DNA of 64,000 nucleotides from Rhodoferax_B sp049316285 (lineage in GTDB: Bacteria > Pseudomonadota > Gammaproteobacteria > Burkholderiales > Burkholderiaceae_C). A model generated the notes under the pieces. That model was given only the letters and a program-made list of their open reading frames with translations, made no database searches and was not told where the DNA came from. The DNA lies in the NCBI RefSeq assembly GCF_049316285.1, contig NZ_JBMOXA010000005.1, forward strand, positions 216,306 to 280,305, in the 5' to 3' direction. Shown here piece after piece: positions 53,349-61,205 of the stretch. Within the stretch, counting starts at the first letter, position 1. Each line of letters opens with the position of its first letter. The translations under genes and the position numbers were made by a program.

Positions 53349-54743
53349 CTACTGGAGCAACGTAAACAGCTGAGTGCAGTCTGTTTCCTTGTTCAGGTTT
53401 TGCCCCATGGCCAGCGCGCTGCGAAGTTGCTCCGGCGTCCTGGGCAAAGCCGCGACCGTGTTGCATTCCTCGAATTTCGTCCGGAGGGCGGTCCAGTCCA
53501 TCGGCGCGCTTGGGCTTCCAGGCACATCGATGCCGGTCCGGGCAAATATCCGCCCATCCGTGGTGTGAATTTCGACATGCCCCAGCGGCATTTCCGTTTT
53601 CCAGTTGAACGCAGTATCCGGCACTGGCACCACCTTTTGTGCGGTGGCCAGCACTTCCGGATTTCTCAACTCGGTGCTCGTGAAATCGATGAGGCCCATT
53701 CCACCCTTCGCTGCTGCTATCGCCACCAGAAACGGCAGGCTGAATTTGGCATCGACGAGTGTTGCAGGCGCGCGGCGCGAGGCAATCGGCTCGCACATCA
53801 GTTGGTGGTAGTCGCCGACATGCACTCGAATTTCCTGGATTTCCGCCGGAGAAATTTTGTTCTCTGCAACCAGATCGATAGTCGCATGAATGTGGCTGTG
53901 AGAAGTCCCCACTGCAGGCCATCGCTTGAACAAAGTCTGGTCACCGATGTATTTCTGCCCCAGGCCGTCCAGGATGGCTTCACGGTTGTATCGACCGCCG
54001 AAATACATCTGGAAAAGTCCATGGGGACCCTCGAATACCTTTGGAACGCCTGTGACCCCCTTTTCTGCGAGCAAGCTCGCAAGGACCGCGCCCTTGGCAG
54101 AAAACCCGGCGTACATCGCACGTAGATCGCTGCCCACGGAATTGATGACTTCCATCGTTCCGCTGCACTGCATCAAGGCGATACCGAGCGCATGTTTGGT
54201 CTGGTCACGCGACAATTTTAGAATATGGCAGGCGGAGGCCGTGGCACAGAAGACGCCTACGACCGTCGAGAAGTTCCAGTCTTTCTTCCAGACAAGGTTC
54301 TGAATGAAGCGGTTGAACAATTCGTGGCCGATGGCGATCGCCGTGATGACGTCTTTGCCATTCACAACGTGCTGACGCTGTGCCAGGGCGACAACCGCGG
54401 GGAGAACGGAACTGCCGGCATGCTGACCCCAGGGTGACTGATCGTCGAAATCAAGGCAATGCGCCATCGCGCCGTTAGCAAAAGCCGCCATGACGGCTGA
54501 AGTCCGAAATCCACACCCGATGACCACACTTTCAGGCTTGCCTCCCGCCTCCCTGGCGACCGCGATGGCGCTTTGCACGGCTGGCTCCAGGCCGCTGGCT
54601 GCGAGTGTCACGCCAAGATGATCGATCAAAGCCATCTTTGCCGACGTAACCACGCTCGGCGTCAACTTTTCGAACCGGGACGTGATGACGTAGTCGGCAA
54701 TATCCTCGCAAAGATCAGAGATCACATTTGTCGAAGTGGTCAT
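53349..54743 (-). CDS. MmgE/PrpD-family protein
   Basis: The 464-residue protein has ALIDHLGVTLAASGLEPAVQ, HCLDFDDQSPWGQHAGSSVLPAVVALA near the active site, LFKRWPAVGTSHSHIHATID, and a C-terminal cap. It is distinct from the MmgE/PrpD protein at 45296, so the pathway may use two dehydratase or isomerase steps. The gene stands alone between two convergent and divergent neighbours; 134 bp separates its start from pntB. Confidence 0.88.
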   Translation of the reverse strand: MTTSTNVISDLCEDIADYVITSRFEKLTPSVVTSAKMALIDHLGVTLAASGLEPAVQSAIAVAREAGGKPESVVIGCGFRTSAVMAAFANGAMAHCLDFDDQSPWGQHAGSSVLPAVVALAQRQHVVNGKDVITAIAIGHELFNRFIQNLVWKKDWNFSTVVGVFCATASACHILKLSRDQTKHALGIALMQCSGTMEVINSVGSDLRAMYAGFSAKGAVLASLLAEKGVTGVPKVFEGPHGLFQMYFGGRYNREAILDGLGQKYIGDQTLFKRWPAVGTSHSHIHATIDLVAENKISPAEIQEIRVHVGDYHQLMCEPIASRRAPATLVDAKFSLPFLVAIAAAKGGMGLIDFTSTELRNPEVLATAQKVVPVPDTAFNWKTEMPLGHVEIHTTDGRIFARTGIDVPGSPSAPMDWTALRTKFEECNTVAALPRTPEQLRSALAMGQNLNKETDCTQLFTLLQ

Positions 54744-54877
54744 AGCTATAGAGCAACATTTTTGGTGACCGAATGCGTTCGTGATGCGGTGGATAGGAGT
54801 GCCCCAGCTATCGGTCCGGACTGGTCACGGGATGCGTGATCGGGGTGAATTTTCGTTTGCATTTCGAAGGCATTAAG

Positions 54878-56314
54878 TCATTCAATCGCCTTGCCCATAT
54901 CCTCCACGACCTTCTTGGCGTCCCCAAAGACCATCATGGTTTTGTCCATGTAGAACAGCTCGTTGTCCAGGCCCGCATAACCCGCGGCCATGCTGCGTTT
55001 GTTGACGATCACGGTCTTGGCGCGGTAGGCCTCGAGGATGGGCATGCCGTAGATCGCACTGCCCTTGGTGTGCGCCGCCGGGTTCACCACGTCGTTGGCG
55101 CCCAGGATGATGGCCACGTCCGCCTGGCCAAACTCGCCGTTGATGTCTTCCATCTCGAACACCTGGTCGTACGGCACCTCGGCCTCGGCCAAGAGCACGT
55201 TCATGTGGCCCGGCATGCGCCCGGCCACCGGGTGGATGGCGTATTTGACGGTGATGCCTTTTTCGGTGAGCTTGGCCGCGAGCTCCTTCACCGCATGCTG
55301 GGCACGCGCCACCGCCAGGCCGTAGCCCGGCACGATGACCACCGTTTCGGCATTCGCCAGCACAAAGGCGGCGTCGTCGGCGCTGCCGCTTTTCACCGGG
55401 CGCTGCACGGCGGCAGTGCCGGATGCGGCCGTGGCATCGCCACCAAAGCCGCCACCGATCACGTTGAAGAACGAGCGGTTCATGGCCTTGCACATGATGT
55501 AGCTGAGGATGGCGCCGGAGCTGCCCACCAGGCTACCCGCAATGATCAACATGCTGTTGTTCAGGCTGAAGCCGATGCCCGCCGCCGCCCAACCCGAGTA
55601 GCTGTTGAGCATGGACACCACCACCGGCATGTCGGCGCCACCGATGGGGATGATGAGCAACACGCCGAGTGCAAAACCCAGCGCGATGACCAGGCAGATG
55701 TCCATCCAGCTTTGGCTGTGCCAGAAACCAAAGATGAAGAAAGCCGCTGCCAAACCCAGCACGAGGTTCAGTTTGTGCTGGCCAGGGAAGCTGACCGGCG
55801 TGCCCTGGAACAGGCGGAACTTGTATTTGCCGCTGAGCTTGCCAAAGGCGATGACCGAGCCGCTGAAGGTCACGGCACCGATGAAGGCGCCCAAGGCCAG
55901 TTCGATACGGTTGCCGCCGGGAATGGCTTCACCCTTGGCGGCAATGGCAAACGCCCAAGGCTCAGCCACGGCGGCCACGGCGATGAACACCGCCGCCAGG
56001 CCGATCATGCTGTGCATGAAGGCGACGAGTTCGGGCATCTTGGTCATCTCCACGCGTTTGGCCATGAGGGCGCCGGCGGTGCCGCCGACCAGCAGGGCCA
56101 CGACCACGTAGACCAGGCCTTCGACCGGGTTGCGCTGCAAGGCCGTCGCGTGGGTGTAAATGAGCCCCACGGTGGTCAGCGTGGCGATCGCCATGCCGCT
56201 CATGCCGAACAGGTTGCCACGGATGGAGGTCGTGGGGTGGCTCAAGCCTTTCAGCGCCTGGATAAAACACACGCTGGCGATCAGGTACAGCAAAGTCACC
56301 AAGTTCATGCTCAT
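54878..56314 (-). CDS. pntB: NAD(P) transhydrogenase beta subunit
   Basis: The 478-residue protein has about nine membrane helices in its first ~270 residues and a C-terminal NADP-binding domain (GYGLAVARAQHAVKELAAKL, MEDINGEFGQADVAIILGANDVVNP, KRSMAAGYAGLDNELF). It couples proton entry to hydride transfer from NADH to NADP+. Its start overlaps pntAB by 4 bp. It ends the pntAA-AB-B operon and supplies NADPH for the reductases and thioredoxin system in this window. Confidence 0.95.
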   Translation of the reverse strand: MSMNLVTLLYLIASVCFIQALKGLSHPTTSIRGNLFGMSGMAIATLTTVGLIYTHATALQRNPVEGLVYVVVALLVGGTAGALMAKRVEMTKMPELVAFMHSMIGLAAVFIAVAAVAEPWAFAIAAKGEAIPGGNRIELALGAFIGAVTFSGSVIAFGKLSGKYKFRLFQGTPVSFPGQHKLNLVLGLAAAFFIFGFWHSQSWMDICLVIALGFALGVLLIIPIGGADMPVVVSMLNSYSGWAAAGIGFSLNNSMLIIAGSLVGSSGAILSYIMCKAMNRSFFNVIGGGFGGDATAASGTAAVQRPVKSGSADDAAFVLANAETVVIVPGYGLAVARAQHAVKELAAKLTEKGITVKYAIHPVAGRMPGHMNVLLAEAEVPYDQVFEMEDINGEFGQADVAIILGANDVVNPAAHTKGSAIYGMPILEAYRAKTVIVNKRSMAAGYAGLDNELFYMDKTMMVFGDAKKVVEDMGKAIE

Positions 56315-56637
56315 GGCTTGGCTCCTTGTTCGGCGGCAGGTGCCTTTTTCTCTTTCTTCTTGAACATCTCCAGCATGCGGCGCGTCACCAGAAAGCCGCC
56401 GAAGACGTTGACCGCCGCCAGCGCCACGGCCAGCACGCCCATGGTTTTGCCGAGGGTGGTTTCGGTCAGCGCGGCGGCCAGCATGGCGCCGACGATGACG
56501 ATGGCGGAGATGGCGTTGGTCACGGCCATCAGCGGGGTGTGCAGCGCCGGGGTCACCGTCCAGACCACGTGGTAGCCCACGTAGATGGCGAGCACAAAGA
56601 TGATCAGGTTGATCAGGGTGGGGGAAACAGCGTCCAT
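56311..56637 (-). CDS. pntAB: NAD(P) transhydrogenase alpha subunit, membrane part
   Basis: The 108-residue protein corresponds to the C-terminal membrane part of the single-chain PntA: helices around LINLIIFVLAIYVGYHVVWTV and VNVFGGFLVTRRMLEMFKKK. In this three-gene form it is a separate polypeptide. It lies 14 bp after pntAA and overlaps pntB by 4 bp (ATGA). Confidence 0.95.
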   Translation of the reverse strand: MDAVSPTLINLIIFVLAIYVGYHVVWTVTPALHTPLMAVTNAISAIVIVGAMLAAALTETTLGKTMGVLAVALAAVNVFGGFLVTRRMLEMFKKKEKKAPAAEQGAKP

Positions 56638-56651
56638 GTCTTTGTCCTTTT

Positions 56652-57794
56652 TTATTTGCGCTTGACTTCGCCGCCGTGGGTCATCAGGCAGGCGGCAACG
56701 ATGTCGTCGTTCAAGTCTTGGTGCAGCGTGCCTTCTTTGGTGACGACGAGCTTGAGGAAGTCGAGGACGTTGCGTGCGTACAGGGCCGAGGCGTCGGCGG
56801 CGACCAAGGCTGGCAGGTTGGTGTCGCCGATCAGGGTGACGCCGTGCAGCACGACCGTTTGGTCGGCAACCGTGATGGGGCAGTTGCCGCCGATACCCCC
56901 ATCCGGCCGGGCCACGCCCTTCCCTGCGGCCAAGTCGACCAGCACCGAACCCGGCTTCATCGCCTTGACCATGTCTTCGCTCACCAGCTCCGGGGCGGCA
57001 CGGCCGGGAATGAGGGCGGTGGTGATCACCACGTCGGCCTGCGCCACACGTTTGGCGACTTCCACCTTTTGCCGCGCCAGCCAGCTTGGCGGCATGGGTT
57101 TGGCGTAGCCGCCCACACCTTCGGCGGCTTCTTTCTCTTCCGGCGTTTCGTAGGGCACGTCGATGAACTTGGCGCCCAAGGATTCCACCTGTTCCTTGAC
57201 GCTGGGGCGCACGTCGCTGGCTTCGATCACCGCGCCCAGGCGTTTGGCGGTGGCGATGGCTTGCAGGCCGGCGACACCGACGCCGAGGATGACGACGCGG
57301 GCGGCCTTCACGGTGCCCGCCGCCGTCATCAGCATGGGAAAGAAGCGTTGGTAGGCGTTGGCGGCCAGCACCACGGCCTTGTAGCCGGCGATGTTGGCCT
57401 GGCTGGAGAGCACGTCCATGCTTTGGGCGCGCGTGGTGCGTGGGGCGGCTTCCAGGGCGTAGCCGGTGACACCCGCAGCGGCCAGGCGTTGCAGGGCGTC
57501 TAGATCGAAGGGGTTGAGCATGCCAACGACAGTGGTGCCGGGTTTGAGCAAGGGGAGTTCGGTGGCGGTCGGGGCGCGAACCTTGAGCACCAGGTCACAA
57601 GCGAAGGCGCCTGCGGCGTCGGTGATCTCCACGCCCACCGCCTGGTACACATCGTCTGGTGCACTCGCGGCCACACCGGCTCCGCTTTGCAGTCGCAGGG
57701 TGTGGCCCTGCGCTTTGAGTTTCTTCGCCGTCTCGGGCGTCAGCGCCACCCGCGTCTCTCCCGCTACCGTCTCCACTGGCACGCCTATCAGCAT
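56652..57794 (-). CDS. pntAA: NAD(P) transhydrogenase alpha subunit, NAD-binding part
   Basis: The 380-residue protein is the soluble NAD-binding domain I of transhydrogenase. It shows MLIGVPVETVAGETRVALTP at the N-terminus, the dinucleotide motif VVILGVGVAGLQAIATAKRLGA and the domain motif VSEDMVKAMKPGSVLVDLAA. It begins the operon. A small CMD-like gene lies 69 bp upstream on the same strand and could be read with it. Confidence 0.95.
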   Translation of the reverse strand: MLIGVPVETVAGETRVALTPETAKKLKAQGHTLRLQSGAGVAASAPDDVYQAVGVEITDAAGAFACDLVLKVRAPTATELPLLKPGTTVVGMLNPFDLDALQRLAAAGVTGYALEAAPRTTRAQSMDVLSSQANIAGYKAVVLAANAYQRFFPMLMTAAGTVKAARVVILGVGVAGLQAIATAKRLGAVIEASDVRPSVKEQVESLGAKFIDVPYETPEEKEAAEGVGGYAKPMPPSWLARQKVEVAKRVAQADVVITTALIPGRAAPELVSEDMVKAMKPGSVLVDLAAGKGVARPDGGIGGNCPITVADQTVVLHGVTLIGDTNLPALVAADASALYARNVLDFLKLVVTKEGTLHQDLNDDIVAACLMTHGGEVKRK

Positions 57795-57863
57795 CGCTTG
57801 ATCTCCAAATTAAAAACATGAATGTGGTCAGTGCATCGGCGCCTGACGGAGCGTGGCGGCCGT

Positions 57864-58190
57864 TTAACCAGCCACAAAACTGCGGTGTGCTTCGTCTATC
57901 CAGTCGAGAACCTGTGCGGCTTGTGGCAGTAGGAAGGTCACGCCTACACCCCACAGGATCACGCGCTCAAGCTGTTCTTTCGAAACTTTCAATTCGAAGA
58001 GCCGGATGGCGTGCAACTTGAAGGGGACTTCATGGCCTAGAAGGGCAAGCTGGGACGTGATGACGATCTCACACCATCGCCGTTCATCACCATCCTCGCT
58101 CGGCAGCAGGGCGCTGCGCATTTCCTTGTACCGTGTGACAGCGGCTTGATTGACCTCGGCGACGCGTACGGTCGATGCCTTCATGTTCAT
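57864..58190 (-). CDS. small CMD-like (AhpD-fold) protein
   Basis: From ATG at 58190 (GAGGAA upstream) this is a 108-residue protein with RYKEMRSALLPSEDGDERRWCEIVITSQLALLGHEVPFKLHA. It resembles a carboxymuconolactone-decarboxylase helix pair, with Cys and His at the pattern positions but no CxxC. The function is not established. It is divergent from the Bug pseudogene, so operator site E at 58268 lies between them and could act on both. Confidence 0.55.
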   Translation of the reverse strand: MNMKASTVRVAEVNQAAVTRYKEMRSALLPSEDGDERRWCEIVITSQLALLGHEVPFKLHAIRLFELKVSKEQLERVILWGVGVTFLLPQAAQVLDWIDEAHRSFVAG

Positions 58191-58267
58191 GTTCGCTTCC
58201 TCATTGAAAAGATGTCTCAAGCCGACTGGGATTGACTTGCAAATCCGATCGACGTTACTATAACTTG

Positions 58268-58282
58268 TCTCAATATGTGGGA
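58268..58282. promoter_or_regulatory. IclR-region operator, site E
   Basis: TCTC-AATATGT-GGGA is preceded by ACTTG and followed by CTTAT. It lies 85 bp before the Bug pseudogene. Confidence 0.6.
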
Positions 58283-58367
58283 CTTATGTAGTCTTCGATT
58301 ATCGGTGTTCTCAACCTGCTACGCAGGCTTGTCAAAAAAAACATAACTTCTATTAGGAGACATTTAC

Positions 58368-59291
58368 ATGCCCGATTTCAGGATCACCCGTCGCGTGGCC
58401 GCGACTATCGTTGCGTCCGCTTTGCTCCCCGTGGTAGCCGTGGCTCAGCCGCTGTCGGGTAAGCCAATTCGCCTCATGGTGGGCTACTCGCCGGGTGGTG
58501 GCATGGACACGATGGCGCGCCTCTACGCCGCCAAGCTACCGGAATTGCTGAAAGTCCCCGTCATTGTTGAAAACAGGCCGGGCGCTTCGGAGATTCTTGC
58601 CGCGCAGCCTGTTATGCGCGCACCGCCCGATGGGCATACTTTGTGGATCGGATCGGGCGGGGCCCTGGTTTAGGGCCCCGGCGTTCGAACCGACCTGCCG
58701 TACGACCCGCTGAAGGATTTCACCCCAAATGCGCTGATCGCCTATGCGCGCGTGCATCCCGGAAAGTTGTCTTATGGTTCCGCCGGTATGGGCTCTGGTA
58801 GTCACCTGACAGCCGAGTACATTCTCACGCTGACCGGTGCATCGGCGCTGCATGTACCCTACAAGGGTGAGGCGGAATCTACCCGGGACAACATTGCCGG
58901 CAATCTGGACGTGAGCATGGCTATGGTGGCGACCGCAGTGCCCCTCATCAAGGACGGAAAGGTGAAGCCGTTGGGAGTGACGGGTAAGAGCCGGATCAAT
59001 GCATTGGCTGACGTGGCAACAATCGCCGAGTCCGGCATTCCGGAACTGAAGGAAGTCGGGTCGTACACCTTCTATGCGCTGATGGGCCCTGCTGGCATGG
59101 CACCTGATCTCGTTAAGCAGTTGAACGATGCCTTCAACAAGGTGGCTCAGATGACAGAAGTGGCTCAACGCCTGCGTGATGTGAGTCTGCGGCCCGGCTC
59201 CGGTTCGCCCGATACCTTTCGGCAGCAACTGCAGTATGACCTGGCGAAGTGGTAGAAACTGCGCGGCAAGATCAAGGTGGGGGCGTCCTGA
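58368..59291 (+). pseudogene. Bug/TctC-family binding protein, inactivated
   Basis: The first 101 residues are an intact Bug start: ITRRVAATIVASALLPVVAVAQ leader, then KPIRLMVGYSPGGGMDTMAR and VIVENRPGAS. An in-frame TAG at 58671-58673 interrupts GGALV/GPGVRTDLPYDP. The frame then goes on to the end, with about 22 residues missing after KDFTP compared with the paralogue at 60213, and a second TAG at 59253-59255 before the normal stop at 59289-59291. Both stop positions and the missing segment are well defined by the alignment, so the gene is dead, and recently enough that the frame is still clear. Confidence 0.85.
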
Positions 59292-59422
59292 GTATTTGAT
59301 CTGATCAGTTTCAGTTCATGCCCGCGTTGAAAGCCAACGTTGAAGCTGGCTATGACGTTACACCGCCCTGACCATCGCCTTAAGTGGAGAAGATGGATGG
59401 GGAGGGGAATGAACCGTGAGGC

Positions 59423-59719
59423 CTAAACACGCTGATGGTCAAACACAAACTTCTTCCATCGAACAATGTTGTAGCTGTTGAAGATCCCGTGAATGAAGAA
59501 CGGGTCGTTCTCGATGTATTGCACGGCTTCCCCCCTCGTTTGCACGTCCAGAAGAATCAAGCCCCCGTTCGGAAAATCGTCATCATCCGGAAAGAGACCG
59601 CCGCTTGCGATGATGAGCTTGGCCTTGCTCGATACATAGTCGATATGTGTTTGGCGAAAACTGCTCTTAGTAGATTTATCGGTTCCCGGTTTGTCGAAAA
59701 AAGTAATGGCAAATGGCAT
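59423..59719 (-). CDS. YciI-like protein
   Basis: The 98-residue protein has the YciI/YCII-related layout: MPFAITFFDKPGTD, THIDYVSSKAKLIIASGGLF, GGLILLDVQTRGEAVQYIENDPFFIHGIF. The Asp in NDPF and a His in the family pocket are present. Family members are small dimeric proteins, some muconolactone-isomerase-like enzymes and some with unknown roles. It is convergent with the Bug pseudogene and alone on its strand. Confidence 0.75.
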   Translation of the reverse strand: MPFAITFFDKPGTDKSTKSSFRQTHIDYVSSKAKLIIASGGLFPDDDDFPNGGLILLDVQTRGEAVQYIENDPFFIHGIFNSYNIVRWKKFVFDHQRV

Positions 59720-60032
59720 GTTTGGCTTTCGGTTGCAGTTTTTAATGGACGCTGACCAGAGACTGGCTAAGCCGCAAATGTCGATGAGGTGCCTGTAAGT
59801 CTTCGCTTGTTGAATCGCGCCCTGAAGCAGCGGGTTATCACTGTGTCTTCGTCACGCAGTGGCCTGTTGCAGTGACCGTTTCAGTTCTCACGCCATCTCA
59901 TGACGTCTGGCCCCGCGTGTGATGAATTCCGCTGATCTATTGACCCAGCGTTCTGTTGAGTCCAACGACGTAGGGCCGACGAACTGTAGGCATAGGGGCA
60001 AAGGCCGTCCATTCGTAAATTGTTGACCATCC

Positions 60033-60047
60033 GTAAGACGAACTTAC
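60033..60047. promoter_or_regulatory. LysR-type palindrome, site 6
   Basis: GTAAGACGAACTTAC has perfect arms and T-N11-A spacing. The upstream context (TTCGTAAAT, TTGACCATCC) resembles that of site 1. It is 67 bp (start to start) before the IclR-region site. Confidence 0.6.
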
Positions 60048-60099
60048 CGTGGCAAAAGTCATTTTTGCTTGTTAATGCCCATGTGGATAACTACACTTA

Positions 60100-60114
60100 T
60101 CCCGATATATGGGA
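60100..60114. promoter_or_regulatory. IclR-region operator, site F
   Basis: TCCC-GATATAT-GGGA is a perfect 4-bp arm palindrome with an AT-rich centre, with ACTTA before and CTAGT after. It lies 98 bp before the Bug start at 60213. Confidence 0.65.
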
Positions 60115-60212
60115 CTAGTTTGGGAATTGGTTGTAGGCATGGCTTGCAGTCCACACCAGCGGCCGACACCGATATTCACAACAGGCGCCGCAGCGTCAAC
60201 AGGAGACAACAA

Positions 60213-61196
60213 ATGAAATATCTATCTTTTTTGCGTACGCTCGCCATCGCGGGCTGGATATCGCTGTTCATGGGCGCGGTGTTCGCTCAGACATTTCCGT
60301 CTAGGCCTATCAAGATCGTCGTGGGTTACGGGCCAGGCGGTGCTGCTGATCTGACGGCGCGAGTCTATGCAGAGAAGCTTTCGACCGTACTGAACACGCC
60401 GGTTATTGTCGAGAACAAAGCGGGCGCGTTCGAACAACTGGCGGCACAGGCCGTACTAGCGTCGCAGCCCGATGGCTACATGCTTTGGTTAGGCACGGCT
60501 GGTGCTTTGACGATGGGGCCGGGTGTGCGAACTGACATCCCCTACGATGTGATCAAGAACTTCACACAGGTTGCCAGGATCGGAGAGGTTGAAGCTGTCC
60601 TTGCCGTCCGCAACGAGCTGCCAGTCAACTCCCTTCCCGAATTGGTCAGTTACGCCAAGGCCAATCCGAACAAATTGTTCTTCGCGACTGCGGGGGTTGG
60701 ATCGGGCAACCATCTCCTGACCGAATACATCATGAACGTGACGGGCATCAAGATGACGCATGTGCCGTTCAAGGGTGATGTCGACGTGGCCCGGGAGCTG
60801 ACTGCGGGTACCGTTGACTTCGGCATCCCGGTTGCGGCGCAGGCGGTTCCTTTCGTGAACGAGAAGAAGTTCAAAGCCATCGCTGTTACAGGAACGCAAC
60901 GCTTGAAAGCGCTGCCTAATGTGCCGACGATGGGCGAGGGCGTCGACGCGCTGAAGTCCTCCGGTGTCTACTCCGTGTATGCGCTGCTGGGGCCAGCCGG
61001 CCTTCCCGCACCCGTAGTCAAAGTCCTGAATGATGCGCTCAACAAGGTTGCTCAGATGCCGGAGGTGTCGCAAAGGCTTGACGGCATCTATGTCAAAGCG
61101 ACCACGTCCGCGCCGAACGAGGTCCGTCAGTACCTTGAAGTCGAGGGCAACAAATGGCGGGAACTCGGTAAGAAATTGAACATCAAGTTCAACTGA
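60213..61196 (+). CDS. Bug/TctC-family periplasmic substrate-binding protein
   Basis: From ATG at 60213 (AGGAGA upstream) this is a 327-residue protein with a signal peptide (LAIAGWISLFMGAVFAQ). It shows RPIKIVVGYGPGGAADLTAR, VIVENKAGAFEQLA, ASQPDGYMLWLG, GPGVRTDIPYD and MTHVPFKGDVD. It is the intact paralogue of the dead gene at 58368. Two GMC oxidoreductase genes follow it (9 bp and then 4 bp gaps), so its ligand may be an alcohol that they oxidise. The longer frame from 60069 starts inside the operator region and is rejected. Confidence 0.9.
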   Translation: MKYLSFLRTLAIAGWISLFMGAVFAQTFPSRPIKIVVGYGPGGAADLTARVYAEKLSTVLNTPVIVENKAGAFEQLAAQAVLASQPDGYMLWLGTAGALTMGPGVRTDIPYDVIKNFTQVARIGEVEAVLAVRNELPVNSLPELVSYAKANPNKLFFATAGVGSGNHLLTEYIMNVTGIKMTHVPFKGDVDVARELTAGTVDFGIPVAAQAVPFVNEKKFKAIAVTGTQRLKALPNVPTMGEGVDALKSSGVYSVYALLGPAGLPAPVVKVLNDALNKVAQMPEVSQRLDGIYVKATTSAPNEVRQYLEVEGNKWRELGKKLNIKFN

Positions 61197-61205
61197 ATTT
61201 CCTCC

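Larger units (their letters stand above)
59720..60212. other. promoter region of the Bug-GMC operon
   Basis: This 493-bp stretch has no gene I can support. Its right half carries a LysR-type palindrome at 60033-60047 and an IclR-region inverted repeat at 60100-60114, repeating the arrangement before the Bug gene at 36358. Confidence 0.5.

Noticed and set aside
54836..56575. Long open frame on the plus strand opposite pntB and pntAB
   Set aside because: It is rich in His, Gly and Asp, and lies exactly antisense to the clearly recognised transhydrogenase genes, as expected in high-G+C DNA.
58671..59255. Two in-frame TAG codons as recoding (readthrough or unusual amino acid)
   Set aside because: An adjacent deletion of about 22 residues and the sense codons at the same places in the paralogue make ordinary decay far more likely.
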